This document shows positions 1-8,569 of a DNA stretch of 47,164 nt, piece after piece. The DNA is from Chloroflexota bacterium (GTDB lineage: Bacteria; Chloroflexota; Anaerolineae; Anaerolineales; UBA11858), in the NCBI GenBank assembly GCA_018263575.1, contig JAANWX010000059.1, positions 1 through 47,164 on the forward strand. The letters run 5' to 3'. The notes below the pieces were generated by a model, which was not told the DNA's origin, did not search any database, and saw only the letters and a list, made by a program, of their open reading frames with translations. The position numbers and the translations under genes were made by a program. Within the stretch, counting starts at the first letter, position 1. Each line of letters opens with the position of its first letter.

Positions 1-115
1 AGGTTTCCCGACGCGACATTTTTAACTCGATTCGGTGCAACCAAGAGCATATTTCTGTCTAAAAGTGTGCTCTAAAACCTGTCAGGTCTGGGCCAAAAAC
101 CTTAACTAAATGACA

Positions 116-179
116 TTGACTGTTTACTGACTACTGATCACTGATCACTGACCAACTGATCACTGCTTACTGCCCACTG
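116..179. repeat. Heptanucleotide-period repeat tract
   Basis: Imperfect tandem array of about nine 7-nt units ending in ACTG (for example ATCACTG, CTTACTG, CCCACTG), with one 8-nt unit. It lies just beyond the etfA stop codon. The same style of array recurs through the window. No gene is seen in positions 1-184. An isolated palindrome-like motif, AACCTGTCAGGTCT, sits near 75-89. Confidence 0.75.
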
Positions 180-184
180 CGTCC

Positions 185-1219
185 CTACCCCAACGCCGCC
201 TTCAGCCCCTCCGTCAACGGAGGCAGGACCTCGAACAAATCTCCCACCACGCCAAAGCGAGCCAATTTGAAAATGGGCGCGTTTTCGTCTTTGTTGATGG
301 CCACAATGACCTTGGAGGTGCGCATACCGGCCAGGTGTTGGATGGCCCCGGAAACGCCGCAGGCAATGTACAAATCGGGGGAGACGACCTTGCCCGTCTG
401 CCCCACCTGGTGCTCGTAGGGGATGTAGTTCGCGTCCACCGCCGCGCGGCTGGCGCCTACCGCCCCGCCCAGGACATCGGCCAGGTCGTTGACGAGCTGG
501 AAACCTTGCTCCGCTTTCCAGATTTCACCTTCATCCTCGTCCAAGTCAGCGGGAGGTGAAAGGCTGGGGTTGTTGGAGGTTCCTCGCCCACCAGCGACGA
601 TCACTGCCGCGTCCTTGAGGCTGACCCCGCCGCCTTTTTCTTCGTAGCCGGTCACGGTGGTGGCCAGGTCGGGGGAGAGTTCCAGGCTGATGTGCGTGGG
701 GTCTCCGCTCAGGCTGGGGTCGGGTTCGGGGGTCGGGAAAGCCCGTCCCCGCAGGGTGATAAGCTGGGGACTGGCCGAACAGGTCACTTCCGAGAGAAGT
801 TTCCCCGCGTAAATGGAGCGGGTAGCGGTAATGTCGCCACCCTCCACTCCCAAATCTATCACATCGACCAAGACGCCGGTTTCCAGGTCAACGGAGGCCA
901 TGCCGGCCAACTCGCGCCCACGGGTGGTGGTCGGGAACAGGATCACGTCCGGAGCTGCGTCCCGCGCCACCTGGGCGGTGACATCCCCCCACGGTTCGGG
1001 ACGATAATCTGCCAAGGCGGGGTCATCGGCCACGAAAACCTCATCCGCCCCATACTGGAAAGCGGCCTGGGCTACATCATCCACCTCATGGCCCAAAACT
1101 AGCGCGGAGACTTTGCCTCCCCCCTCGGCCAGTGTCTGGCCCACACCCAGCGCTTCCCAAGAAGCTTGTTGTACTTCACCTTTGAAATTGTCAATATATA
1201 CGAGAATATTTTTCGTCAT
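185..1219 (-). CDS. etfA: Electron transfer flavoprotein subunit alpha
   Basis: About 344 aa. Alpha subunit of the ETF heterodimer, which carries FAD and passes electrons from acyl-CoA and other dehydrogenases to the quinone pool. The N-terminal half has the ETF fold (KNILVYIDN start). The C-terminal FAD-binding part shows [31 protein letters not shown] and HLAGM, all hallmarks of EtfA. Length is normal for the family. It follows etfB directly: the etfB TGA overlaps this start (TGATG). A GTG three bases upstream (1222) could also serve, but the ATG has better spacing from the AAGG in the end of etfB. The two genes must be co-transcribed. No matching ETF:quinone oxidoreductase is in the window. 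Confidence 0.95.
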   Translation of the reverse strand: MTKNILVYIDNFKGEVQQASWEALGVGQTLAEGGGKVSALVLGHEVDDVAQAAFQYGADEVFVADDPALADYRPEPWGDVTAQVARDAAPDVILFPTTTRGRELAGMASVDLETGVLVDVIDLGVEGGDITATRSIYAGKLLSEVTCSASPQLITLRGRAFPTPEPDPSLSGDPTHISLELSPDLATTVTGYEEKGGGVSLKDAAVIVAGGRGTSNNPSLSPPADLDEDEGEIWKAEQGFQLVNDLADVLGGAVGASRAAVDANYIPYEHQVGQTGKVVSPDLYIACGVSGAIQHLAGMRTSKVIVAINKDENAPIFKLARFGVVGDLFEVLPPLTEGLKAALG

Positions 1220-1998
1220 CACAACACCTTCTCTTTCATAATTTTCTCGACTAAGTTCTTCGCCTTCTCTTCGGGCGTTTCGCCTTCGATGATTTCCTTG
1301 ATGATTTCGCGTTGCGGGGGCACCCTAACGCCTTTCCAGGAGACTACCGAGGCGGGGGCATCTATGCCCAGGTCATCTAAATTCCAGGTCGGATACTGGG
1401 CCCGGGAGGCTTTGCGAATGCCCATAAAGGAGGGGTAGCGCGGTTCGGCGTAGTCTTTGGTGACGCTTAATACGGCGGGGAATGTCCCGTCTACTAATTG
1501 TTTGCCCTCTTCCAGGGTGCGCTTCACGCTCAGTGTGCGTGCGTCGGGGTCAACTTCATCGAAGTGGGAGACCAGGAGCATGGCCGGCCAACCCAGCAGG
1601 CGGGCAACTTGAATGGGCAAGAGGCCGGTATCGGTATCTACGGATTGCTGGCCAAAGAGCACCAAATCCGCCTCGCCAATATTCTGGATCCCGGCCGCTA
1701 AGGTTTTGGCAATGGCCACGTTATCGGAGCCTGCCAGGGCCGGGTCGGAGACCAAAACGGCATCTCCCGCGCCCATGGCCAGGGCGTGCTTGATGGCTTC
1801 GGTTTCATCCTCCGCCCCCATACTGAGGACAACCACCTCGCCGCCATGCTCAGCGGTCAGATTAAGAGCGGCCTCAACGGCATACTCGTCCCAGGGATTG
1901 ATGATCAACTGGGCATCACCCCAACTGATCTTCCCATCCTCTACCGTCATGGTAGCTTCTGTATCTGGGACTTGTTTGACACAAACGACAATTTTCAT
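1219..1998 (-). CDS. etfB: Electron transfer flavoprotein subunit beta
   Basis: 259 aa, normal length. Beta subunit of ETF, which binds AMP or a second FAD and carries the recognition loop for partner dehydrogenases. Starts MKIVVCVKQVPDTEA, the usual EtfB N-terminus. Other family motifs are INPWDEYAVEAAL, VLVSDPALAGSD, FGQQSVDTDTG and FPAVLSVT. A strong Shine-Dalgarno (AAGGAGG) lies about 8 nt before the ATG. First gene of the etfBA pair; a 7-nt-period repeat tract lies immediately upstream. Whether the complex is a simple or a bifurcating ETF cannot be decided from this sequence. Confidence 0.95.
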   Translation of the reverse strand: MKIVVCVKQVPDTEATMTVEDGKISWGDAQLIINPWDEYAVEAALNLTAEHGGEVVVLSMGAEDETEAIKHALAMGAGDAVLVSDPALAGSDNVAIAKTLAAGIQNIGEADLVLFGQQSVDTDTGLLPIQVARLLGWPAMLLVSHFDEVDPDARTLSVKRTLEEGKQLVDGTFPAVLSVTKDYAEPRYPSFMGIRKASRAQYPTWNLDDLGIDAPASVVSWKGVRVPPQREIIKEIIEGETPEEKAKNLVEKIMKEKVL

Positions 1999-2012
1999 AC
2001 TAGTTCCTCCTT

Positions 2013-2080
2013 AAAGTGAGTAATGAGGTAATGAGGTGATGAGGGATGAGTAAATTACGTTTTACTCGTCACTTATCACG
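2013..2080. repeat. Heptanucleotide-period repeat tract
   Basis: Degenerate 7-nt-period array (AATGAGG, GATGAGG, then ATCACG-type units on the other strand) between etfB and the TPR gene. The left half reads GTGAGTA/ATGAGG and the right half TTACTC/TCAC, so the tract is partly self-complementary. Confidence 0.6.
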
Positions 2081-2107
2081 CCTATTATACACGCAAACAG
2101 GGAATTT

Positions 2108-2142
2108 TTTCCATAATTTCATTTTTAACATATAATGTGGGT
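2108..2142 (+). promoter_or_regulatory. Putative promoter of the TPR gene, leaderless
   Basis: A perfect TATAAT at 2131-2136 with TTTCCA 17 bp upstream (2108-2113). The expected transcription start falls on or next to the ATG at 2143, and no Shine-Dalgarno is present. This suggests a leaderless mRNA. Confidence 0.55.
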
Positions 2143-3549
2143 ATGGATAAATGGAAGAAAATACTATTTCGATTGATGATAATTTTGGTCTTAGGCCTTT
2201 TATTGAACTTTGCCCCTCGTTCCTATCGCGTGGGGCAGGATTTTCGAGGCCTGCAAGCGGCTCTGGCAGAGGAGGATTTCCAAACCGTGGCGGAGCATTT
2301 GGCGGATATCGTGGAGCATCTTCCCTGGCGGGTGGAGCTTTGGGAGAGCGCGGGTCAGTACGCTTTCTTGGCTGAGGACTACACCTTGGCCCGTTACGCT
2401 TTCGAGCAGGCGGAGGAGGGGGAGGCCTTGTCTGGTGCGGGCCGGCTCGCCCTGGGGGACGTGTACCGCGCCCTGGGGGAGGATGCCCTGGCGGAGGAGG
2501 CTTGGGCTGGGGTGGACGGTTCGCCCGAGGCCCTGCGGCGTTTGGCCCTCCTTCACCGGGAGATGGGTGACATCCCGGCCACCATTGCCGATTGGCAAGC
2601 GTTGCTCGCTTTGGGGCAGGTCCCCGATGAAAGGGACGTTCACTACCAGCTTGGCCTGTTGCTTGCCGCGCACGCTCCCTGGGAATCCATCCCCCACCTG
2701 GAAGCGGCCGCGGATGCCTATCCCGCAGCTCAGGCCCTCGAACAAGCGCTAGCGAACGTTGCCGCCGATGCCGAAGCGGCCTACTTCCATGTTGTGGCTG
2801 GGCAGGCGCTGGCTTCTTCGAACGAGTGGTCACTGGCCAAATACGCTTTTCAGCAGTCGGTGAACGCCCGCGAGGATTACGCCGAAGCCTGGGCCTATCT
2901 CGGAGAAGCTTTGCAACACGCTCAGAAAAACGACCAGGAGGCGCTATCCGCCCTCCAAAAAGCCTTGACCTTAGACCCTGACTCCTTTGCGGCAAACATG
3001 TTCAGTGGCCTCTATTGGCAGCGCCAGGGCAAACCGGAAGAAGCCTTGGCCTATTTTGAGTCCGCTGCCGCGTTGATGCCGGATTCACCGGAGGTTTACG
3101 TGGAGCTGGGCCAAACCCTGGCGGCCCTGAGCCAGTTATCTGACGCGGAGGTTGCCTACCAAGAGGCAATTTCCCGCGCTCCCCAAGAAGCGGAGTATTA
3201 CCGTCTCTTGGCCCAATTTTGCGTCCAATACCATCACAAAGTCCGCGACTTAGGTCTACCGGCCGCCCGGCAGGGCATGCGGCTGGCCGAAGAGGACCCA
3301 GCTTCCCCGGATGCGCTTGGCGTAGTTTTGCTTGAATTAGAAGATGAGTACAACGCTGAAAGGCTCTTTTTAGAAGCTGTTGACCTGGACCCGCAATACG
3401 CCCCCGCCCATTTGCATTTGGGCATGGTCTATCTCTACCAGGAGAAGAATATTCGCGCCCATTATCATCTCAATCAGGCCCTTGACTTCGCTACAAACCC
3501 GTCCCTGATTGAACACGCCCAGCATTTGTTGGGATATTTTGAGGAGTAA
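2143..3549 (+). CDS. Membrane-anchored tetratricopeptide-repeat protein
   Basis: About 468 aa from the ATG at 2143; an in-frame GTG lies at 2137. Residues 6-22 form a hydrophobic segment (ILFRLMIILVLGLLLNF), likely an uncleaved anchor or signal peptide. The rest is a chain of TPR units rich in Ala, Leu and Tyr, such as AEAWAYLGEALQHAQ, AANMFSGLYWQRQGKPEEALAYFESA and PEVYVELGQTLAAL. TPR arrays are protein-protein interaction scaffolds; no catalytic domain is visible. It is probably an extracytoplasmic or membrane-associated scaffold. The neighbouring etf and sdh genes run on the other strand and give no firm functional clue. The specific partner is unknown. Confidence 0.85.
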   Translation: MDKWKKILFRLMIILVLGLLLNFAPRSYRVGQDFRGLQAALAEEDFQTVAEHLADIVEHLPWRVELWESAGQYAFLAEDYTLARYAFEQAEEGEALSGAGRLALGDVYRALGEDALAEEAWAGVDGSPEALRRLALLHREMGDIPATIADWQALLALGQVPDERDVHYQLGLLLAAHAPWESIPHLEAAADAYPAAQALEQALANVAADAEAAYFHVVAGQALASSNEWSLAKYAFQQSVNAREDYAEAWAYLGEALQHAQKNDQEALSALQKALTLDPDSFAANMFSGLYWQRQGKPEEALAYFESAAALMPDSPEVYVELGQTLAALSQLSDAEVAYQEAISRAPQEAEYYRLLAQFCVQYHHKVRDLGLPAARQGMRLAEEDPASPDALGVVLLELEDEYNAERLFLEAVDLDPQYAPAHLHLGMVYLYQEKNIRAHYHLNQALDFATNPSLIEHAQHLLGYFEE

Positions 3550-3612
3550 GATTGAGACCTTATTCAAATTGCTTCACGTTTCAGTCCACCCTTCCTGTCA
3601 CGATTGCCTTCT

Positions 3613-3864
3613 TCAAGCCACCACTGCTACCTGAAACGATTGGCCCACCTTCTGAAAATCTTTTGTTTCTTGAAGCTCAAGTTTTCTCTCAATAGTTTCA
3701 AATTGCCTAACTAAATCTGGGGTGTACAATCGTTCACCGCACAGCAAACAGACCCCCACTTTCACGTTCAAAATCGCCGTGTTCACACCGCCGTACAGCA
3801 CCTCTTTCACTTCTTTTTTGATAACGTCTCCACCACAACGGGGACATTTTTTAACATAACTCAT
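3613..3864 (-). CDS. YgiT-type zinc-finger antitoxin-like protein
   Basis: About 83 aa from the ATG at 3864, chosen because GGAAG lies upstream at a workable distance; an upstream in-frame ATG at 3900 lacks a ribosome site and would overlap the preceding gene. Two CxxC pairs (C7/C10 and C39/C42: CPRCGG, CLLCGE) with a spacer of about 28 residues match the YgiT/MqsA N-terminal zinc finger. The C-terminal part is short and lacks the full MqsA helix-turn-helix domain. It follows a DUF4258 gene on the same strand, a standard toxin-antitoxin order in which the antitoxin comes second. Expected role: binds and neutralises the DUF4258 protein and represses the pair. Confidence 0.8.
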   Translation of the reverse strand: MSYVKKCPRCGGDVIKKEVKEVLYGGVNTAILNVKVGVCLLCGERLYTPDLVRQFETIERKLELQETKDFQKVGQSFQVAVVA

Positions 3865-3872
3865 CGTATTAC

Positions 3873-4181
3873 TTACTTCCTTTCCTTCCAATTGATCCAT
3901 AGATCAGGGTCAGGACGATAAACTGTAATTAAAATCCCTATCTGGCTTTCAGCAGCATAAGCCCAAACCGTATGCACTGGTTCGTGCTTTATCGTTTTGC
4001 CATATATCAAACAGCTTGGATAGGGGGTGTCTGTAGGATAATTTTCAATGACTTCACCCTTTAGGGTTGAGAAGAAAATTTCATCTAAGGTCAAATCATC
4101 ATTTCTAGCCTCTCGTCTGGCGTGTTGGGTAATATTGACACGCTCAGTTTGAATGGCATTGATAATGTGAACGAGATACAT
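3873..4181 (-). CDS. DUF4258 family toxin-like protein
   Basis: 102 aa. The motif ITQHARREA near the N-terminus, followed by a small alpha/beta core (GEVIENYP, PSCLIYGK, EPVHTVWAY, ILITVYRPDPDLW), is typical of DUF4258, a RelE-like fold with predicted translation-inhibiting activity. It pairs with the YgiT-type gene 8 bp downstream. These two genes form an isolated cassette between the TPR gene and the sdh operon, with lower GC than their neighbours, which suggests acquisition. Toxicity is inferred from the family and gene pairing, not from a visible catalytic residue set. Confidence 0.8.
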   Translation of the reverse strand: MYLVHIINAIQTERVNITQHARREARNDDLTLDEIFFSTLKGEVIENYPTDTPYPSCLIYGKTIKHEPVHTVWAYAAESQIGILITVYRPDPDLWINWKERK

Positions 4182-4253
4182 TTAGCAAATCCAGTCTTAA
4201 ACAAAATACAGCAAGATAAAAATATTATACCATTCATTTTCCCCCCCAACAAA

Positions 4254-4285
4254 AAAGGCCATCGGACTCACATCCAATGGCCTTT
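4254..4285 (-). terminator. Rho-independent terminator of the sdh operon
   Basis: Inverted repeat with arms AAAGGCCAT (4254-4262) and ATGGCCTTT (4277-4285), and an inner GGA/TCC pairing. On the minus strand the stem is followed by a T run, placing it about 70 bp beyond the sdhB stop. Confidence 0.8.
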
Positions 4286-4319
4286 CACGTTTCATCGCGA
4301 AGCATCCCCTAGGGGGACG

Positions 4320-4363
4320 CGTTACTCATTACTCATTACTTTTCACTCATTACTCTTCACTCC
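4320..4363. repeat. Heptanucleotide-period repeat tract
   Basis: Units of 7 nt such as ATTACTC and TTCACTC, six or so copies, between the sdh terminator and the end of sdhB; the last unit touches the sdhB stop codon. Confidence 0.75.
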
Positions 4364-5061
4364 AGCCTCCCCGTCGCGATGGCCTTCTTAACCTCCCCTA
4401 CCGCTTTGGTGACTTCGATCTCGCGCGGGCAGGCGTCGGTGCAGTTGAAAATGGTATGACATCGGTAGACCCCAAACTGGTCGTTGAGGATCTCCAGGCG
4501 CTCAGCGGCGGCTTGGTCGCGGCTGTCGTAGATGAAGCGGTGGGCGTTGACGATGGCCGAAGGTCCCACGTACTCCTCGTTGATCCAGAAGGAGGGGCAA
4601 GACGTGGTACAGGAGGCGCATAAAATGCATTTGGTGGTGTCGTCAAAACGCGACCGCTCCTCCGGACTCTGCAAACGCTCCTTCATGGGCGGCGGGTCAT
4701 CGTTGACAAAATAAGGCAAGACGCTCTTATAGTGCCTGAAGAAAGGCTCCATATCAACAACTAAATCTTTCTCAACCTCAAGCCCCAGAATAGGCTCTAT
4801 TTTAACCGTCTTTGATTTTAGATCTTGAACCAAGACCTTGCAAGCCAAACGGTTGACGCCGTTGATGCGAATGGCATCCGACCCACACACGCCGTGCGCG
4901 CAAGAGCGCCGAAAGGTAAGTGTGCCATCCACATAATTTTTGACCTGCTCCAGCAAGTCCAGCACCCTATCTGTAGGTTCGGCCTCTAGGGTAAAGGTGT
5001 CAAAATGCTTTCCCTCATCATCTTCAGGATTATAGCGAAAAACTTTTAGCTTTACTTCCAT
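4357..5061 (-). CDS. sdhB: Succinate dehydrogenase/fumarate reductase iron-sulfur subunit
   Basis: 234 aa, normal length. Carries electrons from FAD in SdhA through three Fe-S clusters to the membrane quinone site. The 2Fe-2S motif is RRSCAHGVCGSDAI followed by NRLACKV; the third position is Asp rather than Cys, as also seen in E. coli SdhB. The ferredoxin-like part has CILCASCTTSCPS (4Fe-4S) and CHTIFNCTDACP (3Fe-4S/4Fe-4S). Last gene of sdhCDAB, 11 bp after sdhA, followed by a repeat tract and a terminator. The reaction direction (succinate oxidation or fumarate reduction) is not readable from sequence; the head-to-head bc complex genes favour respiration. Confidence 0.96.
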   Translation of the reverse strand: MEVKLKVFRYNPEDDEGKHFDTFTLEAEPTDRVLDLLEQVKNYVDGTLTFRRSCAHGVCGSDAIRINGVNRLACKVLVQDLKSKTVKIEPILGLEVEKDLVVDMEPFFRHYKSVLPYFVNDDPPPMKERLQSPEERSRFDDTTKCILCASCTTSCPSFWINEEYVGPSAIVNAHRFIYDSRDQAAAERLEILNDQFGVYRCHTIFNCTDACPREIEVTKAVGEVKKAIATGRLE

Positions 5062-5072
5062 AGTATCCTCTC

Positions 5073-6863
5073 TTAATAAGACCTCGCCTTAGGTTTGTAT
5101 TTGGTGATGTCAACTGGCTTATACTCTAAGCGTACGCCGTCCTTGTCGAGCCAAGCCAGGGTATGTTTGAGCCAATTCTCGTCGTCGCGTTCTGTGTAAT
5201 CATCGCGGGAATGAGCGCCTCGGCTTTCCTTGCGTTCCAGGGCGGAGACCGCGGTGACTTCCGCTAAATCTAAAAGGTTGCTCACTTCCCAGGCGTTCAG
5301 CACATCGGTGTTGAATTTTTTGCCATGATCATCAATAGAAATATGCTGGAAGCGCTCTTTCAAGGCCCGGATTTTATCGACGGCTTCTTGCATGCCCTCT
5401 TCTACCCGGAAAACGCCCACATGGTCGAACATGACCTCTTTCATTTCATTGGCGATGTCGGTAACACTTTCGGTGCCATCCTCACGGTGTAATTGCGCGA
5501 ATTGTTCTTGGGCAAAATCAGCCGCATTGGCAGGGAGGGGAATAAAACTTGATCCCTGAGAATATTCAGCCGCTTTCAGGCCGGAGTATTTCCCAAACAC
5601 AACCAGGTCCAAGAGAGCGTTGGTTCCCAGGCGGTTGGCACCGTGGGCGGAGACACAAGCCACTTCCCCGGCGGCGTAAAGGCCGGGCATAACCGTGTTC
5701 TCTTTGTCAATGACCACTTCCCCATACATATTGGTGGGGATGCCGCCCATAGCGTAGTGTGCGGTCGGTTGGACGGGCATGGGTTGCGTGACCGGATTCA
5801 CGCCAATGTACGTTTCGCAGAAGTCGATAATATCCGGCAATTTGGCGAAGATGTCTTCGCCCGTCATCCGGTAGGGGGAACCGTCCGGGTTGGTGCGCCC
5901 GTCCTCGGCGGCGTATTTGTTGACCACCTCCGGGGTAACGTCCAGGTTCAGGAAACGTTTCCCGCCAATCCCCCGCCCGGCTTTCATCTCCAGGTACATG
6001 GCCCGGCTGACCACGTCCCGCGAGGCCAGATCTTTGACAGTGGGGGCATATTCCTCCATGAAGCGCTCACCCTTATCGTTGATCAGGACGCCACCTTCGC
6101 CGCGCACGCCCTCGGTAATGAGGATGCCCATCTTGTAGATGCCCGTGGGGTGGAATTGGAAAAACTCCATGTCCTCAGCGGGAATGCCGCGCCGCAGGGT
6201 GATGGCCACCCCATCCCCCGTGTAGGCGTAGGCGTTCGAGGTGATCTCCCACACCCGGCCATGGCCACCCGTAGCAAAAATGACCGCTTTGGCGTGGAAG
6301 ATGTGGAACTCGCCCGTCTCCAGCTCGATGGCCACCACGCCGGCCGCCTTGCCGTCCTCCACCAGAAGATCCACCACGTGGAACTCATCAAAGAAATTGA
6401 CCTTGTTCTTGATGCTTTGCTGGTACAAAGTCTGGAGGATCATGTGCCCGGTGCGGTCAGCGGCGTAACAGGCCCGGCGGACAGGTTTCCCCGTCTCATT
6501 GTTGGTGTGTCCCCCAAAGGGACGTTGGGCGATGGTGCCGTCGGGATTGCGGCTAAAGGGGAGGCCCATGTGTTCTAGCTCATAAACGGCCTGAACAGCT
6601 TCTTGGGCCATAAACTCAATGGCGGTTTGATCCCCAAGGTAGTCACTGCCTTTAACGGTGTCGTAGGCGTGCCACTCCGGGTGATCTTCTTCCGTGTTCC
6701 CCAGGGCTGCGCCAATTCCGCCCTGCGCCGTGCCCGTGTGGGAACGTGTGGGGTAAAGCTTAGAGATCACGGCAGTGCTGACATGCTGGGAAGCGTACAA
6801 GGCCGCCGTGAGGCCAGCCCCACCGGCTCCGACGACGATCACTTCGTGTTGATGTTTTTGCAT
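5073..6863 (-). CDS. sdhA: Succinate dehydrogenase/fumarate reductase flavoprotein subunit
   Basis: 596 aa, normal length. Oxidises succinate to fumarate on covalently bound FAD. The N-terminal dinucleotide fold reads [16 protein letters not shown]; the His that binds FAD covalently is H42 in SHTGTAQGG. Also visible are the QRPFGGH and the catalytic [21 protein letters not shown] regions, [11 protein letters not shown], and the C-terminal [21 protein letters not shown] signature. The start is preceded by GAGGA. It sits between sdhD and sdhB in one operon; a 106-bp gap before it contains a palindrome (6911-6954). Confidence 0.97.
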   Translation of the reverse strand: MQKHQHEVIVVGAGGAGLTAALYASQHVSTAVISKLYPTRSHTGTAQGGIGAALGNTEEDHPEWHAYDTVKGSDYLGDQTAIEFMAQEAVQAVYELEHMGLPFSRNPDGTIAQRPFGGHTNNETGKPVRRACYAADRTGHMILQTLYQQSIKNKVNFFDEFHVVDLLVEDGKAAGVVAIELETGEFHIFHAKAVIFATGGHGRVWEITSNAYAYTGDGVAITLRRGIPAEDMEFFQFHPTGIYKMGILITEGVRGEGGVLINDKGERFMEEYAPTVKDLASRDVVSRAMYLEMKAGRGIGGKRFLNLDVTPEVVNKYAAEDGRTNPDGSPYRMTGEDIFAKLPDIIDFCETYIGVNPVTQPMPVQPTAHYAMGGIPTNMYGEVVIDKENTVMPGLYAAGEVACVSAHGANRLGTNALLDLVVFGKYSGLKAAEYSQGSSFIPLPANAADFAQEQFAQLHREDGTESVTDIANEMKEVMFDHVGVFRVEEGMQEAVDKIRALKERFQHISIDDHGKKFNTDVLNAWEVSNLLDLAEVTAVSALERKESRGAHSRDDYTERDDENWLKHTLAWLDKDGVRLEYKPVDITKYKPKARSY

Positions 6864-6910
6864 ATTGTTTTTCCTCAGATAATTCCGATATTGAAACTCT
6901 CGCTCTCAGG

Positions 6911-6954
6911 AACCTGGTACCTTCTAAAGCTAAAGGAAGCGGTGAAACCAGGTT
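6911..6954. repeat. Palindromic element in the sdhD-sdhA gap
   Basis: Arms AACCTGGT (6911-6918) and ACCAGGTT (6947-6954), with further partial pairing (CTTC with GAAG) inside. It lies within the operon, so it could act as an mRNA processing or stabilising hairpin, or be one of the dispersed small palindromes of this genome. Confidence 0.55.
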
Positions 6955-6969
6955 TTAGATGTCGAGATG

Positions 6970-7389
6970 CTAGGAGTTTATAATGACGAAAATAACGGCT
7001 AATAATGAGAAGAGCCACACAAGAAAAATGATTCCTCTCCAGAATACTTGCCAAAATCCAGGGTTTGTGTAGTCTTCCGCCACGACCCGCAGCCCGTTGA
7101 AGCCATGCGTGAACCCAAAGAAAGCGATCATGATCTGCATAATCTGCCAGAAGGCACCGCCCCACGGCACATAGTCGGGGATATTGCTGCTCGTAACGTG
7201 GCTGACGTTGGGGAAAAATGTCCAACGCATCAGGGTGCCCAAGTCCATTTGGGTTCTTGCGCCCATGACAAGGGCGGCCGTAATGCCAATCAAGCCCAAA
7301 ACAGGAAGCGCTAAACCCGACAGACGAGTAAACATCCACATTGTATATTCTAGATTCCAGCCCGGTTGAGGCACTTTACGTGATTGCAT
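6970..7389 (-). CDS. sdhD: Succinate dehydrogenase membrane anchor subunit (SdhD-like)
   Basis: 139 aa with three hydrophobic segments at about residues 22-43, 78-95 and 112-137. Anchors SdhAB and helps form the quinone and haem site. The motif HGFNGLRVVAED (His95) matches the HGxNGLR pattern also present in the SdhC neighbour; the His is the probable haem ligand. AGGAG precedes the start, 9 bp after sdhC. Assignment as D rather than C rests on gene order, because anchor subunits diverge fast. Confidence 0.88.
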   Translation of the reverse strand: MQSRKVPQPGWNLEYTMWMFTRLSGLALPVLGLIGITAALVMGARTQMDLGTLMRWTFFPNVSHVTSSNIPDYVPWGGAFWQIMQIMIAFFGFTHGFNGLRVVAEDYTNPGFWQVFWRGIIFLVWLFSLLAVIFVIINS

Positions 7390-7398
7390 AACTGGCTC

Positions 7399-7776
7399 CT
7401 ATTCCCCTGCCAAAAAACGGCTAATCATAACGAAGGCTGTTAATCCATACACTGGCAAAATAATAAACCACTCAAGCCAGGTGGACTCACGCTGGTATTC
7501 GATGAATTTAGGCCATAGATCAAGAACAATGATCCTCAGGCCATTCACACCATGGAAAATAATACCAAAAACGACAAAGAGCTGAAAATAAAGGGATTGA
7601 TAAACCGTGTTTATGGCTATTCCAATATCCCCGCCTAGAAGAGAGGCGATAACGTGCAAAGCGATAAAGACGATCATCCCCAAGCCCGTAATACGGTGAA
7701 GTATCCAGGCCAACATTGGGCCGCCCCCTTTGTATCTCAACCCTGCTAATAAACCTACTTTTCTATCAAGAGTCAT
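7399..7776 (-). CDS. sdhC: Succinate dehydrogenase cytochrome b subunit (SdhC-like)
   Basis: 125 aa. Membrane subunit with three helices, containing AWILHRITGLGMIVFIALHV (H27, H41) and FHGVNGLRIIVLD (H75). The HRITG and HxxNGLR motifs are typical of SdhC, where they contribute to quinone and haem binding. The start at 7776 is set by AAGGAGG ending about 6 nt before the ATG; a longer reading frame from 7818 has no ribosome site and would run into the repeat/operator region. First gene of the sdhCDAB operon. Confidence 0.9.
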   Translation of the reverse strand: MTLDRKVGLLAGLRYKGGGPMLAWILHRITGLGMIVFIALHVIASLLGGDIGIAINTVYQSLYFQLFVVFGIIFHGVNGLRIIVLDLWPKFIEYQRESTWLEWFIILPVYGLTAFVMISRFLAGE

Positions 7777-7811
7777 ACGCCTCCTTACCTTGAGCCATGT
7801 AATATTTACCA

Positions 7812-7853
7812 AAGACAACGTTTGTCAGAAGACAATGTTTGTCAGAAGACAAT
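7812..7853. promoter_or_regulatory. Two and a half tandem 17-bp repeats, possible operator of sdhC
   Basis: The unit AAGACAAYGTTTGTCAG occurs at 7812-7828 and 7829-7845, and partly at 7846-7853. Within it, TTGTC-AGAA-GACAA forms a perfect inverted repeat at 7822-7835 and again at 7839-7852. Symmetric sites 17 bp apart, 36-77 bp upstream of the sdhC start, look like a dimeric repressor operator. No regulator is adjacent. Confidence 0.5.
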
Positions 7854-8025
7854 TAGGATATGGATTTTCTCCTCCCCATAATATTAGAATTATTGCTTGG
7901 TACTTGAAATTTTGAAAGTGATAAAGCTCACCGTTCGTTAGGTCTAGACATCATCAGCCCCAGAAAGCGTTCTCATATATAATGACTTTCAGCGTTATCA
8001 TCAATAGAAGGGAGTAACATATCAC

Positions 8026-8055
8026 ATTTCACGTTTCACTCTTCACCCATCACCA
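8026..8055. repeat. Short heptanucleotide-period repeat tract
   Basis: TTTCACG/TTTCACT/CTTCACC/CATCACC units upstream of the Rieske gene. Between 7854 and 8069 there is no gene; a TATAAT at 7978-7983 without a good -35 box is a possible qcrA promoter element. Confidence 0.5.
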
Positions 8056-8069
8056 TCCAGGAGAGGATT

Positions 8070-8564
8070 ATGAGCAAAAAAACTAGCGCAACCCATATTG
8101 ACCGCCGGGGATTTGTAAAAATAGTGATAACATTCTTGGGGACAATTATGGGCGTTGTCATAGGGTTGCCAGGCATCAGCTATTTCATTTCACCAGCCCT
8201 AAAGGCGGAAAAAAAAGATGATTGGATACCAGCCGGAGAACTCGAAAGTTACCCTCTTGGCACGCCGACGTTATTCAACTTCACCCAAACAAAGATGAAC
8301 GGTTGGGAAAGAAGCAGTCAAAGTTATGGCGTATATGTGCTCCGAGAAGATGAAAAGAAAATAACCGCTTTCTCCAACGTGTGCACACACCTTAGCTGCC
8401 GGGTAAGTTGGAAAGAGGATGAAAAAGCCTACCTCTGCCCTTGCCATGATGCCGCCTTCGACATCCAAGGCGAGGTGATCCACGGCCCACCTCCTCACCC
8501 TCTTGATGAATACCAAACCAAAATCGAAGACGGCACGCTCTACATCCATTTACAAGAAGGATAA
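8070..8564 (+). CDS. qcrA: Rieske iron-sulfur protein of a bc-type complex
   Basis: 164 aa. Holds the 2Fe-2S cluster that accepts electrons from menaquinol at the outer quinone site. N-terminal DRRGFVK plus a hydrophobic stretch (residues 17-40) is a Tat-like, uncleaved anchor. Cluster ligands are visible as C105-T-H107 and C123-P-C125-H126, with C110 and C125 as the expected disulfide. The residue after H126 is Asp rather than the usual Gly. GGAGAGG precedes the ATG. First of three genes of the complex; 5 bp separate it from qcrB. Divergent from the sdh operon. Confidence 0.95.
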   Translation: MSKKTSATHIDRRGFVKIVITFLGTIMGVVIGLPGISYFISPALKAEKKDDWIPAGELESYPLGTPTLFNFTQTKMNGWERSSQSYGVYVLREDEKKITAFSNVCTHLSCRVSWKEDEKAYLCPCHDAAFDIQGEVIHGPPPHPLDEYQTKIEDGTLYIHLQEG

Positions 8565-8569
8565 CAACC

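Noticed and set aside
1166-1438. Small plus-strand frame opposite the etfB-etfA junction
   Set aside because: Antisense to both etf genes; no coding signature.
2069-2995. 308-codon minus-strand frame opposite the TPR gene
   Set aside because: Pro/Arg/Gly-rich low-complexity translation, antisense to a well-supported coding region; a GC-driven shadow.
5643-6578. 311-codon plus-strand frame opposite sdhA
   Set aside because: Antisense of a conserved flavoprotein; no family motifs or ribosome site.
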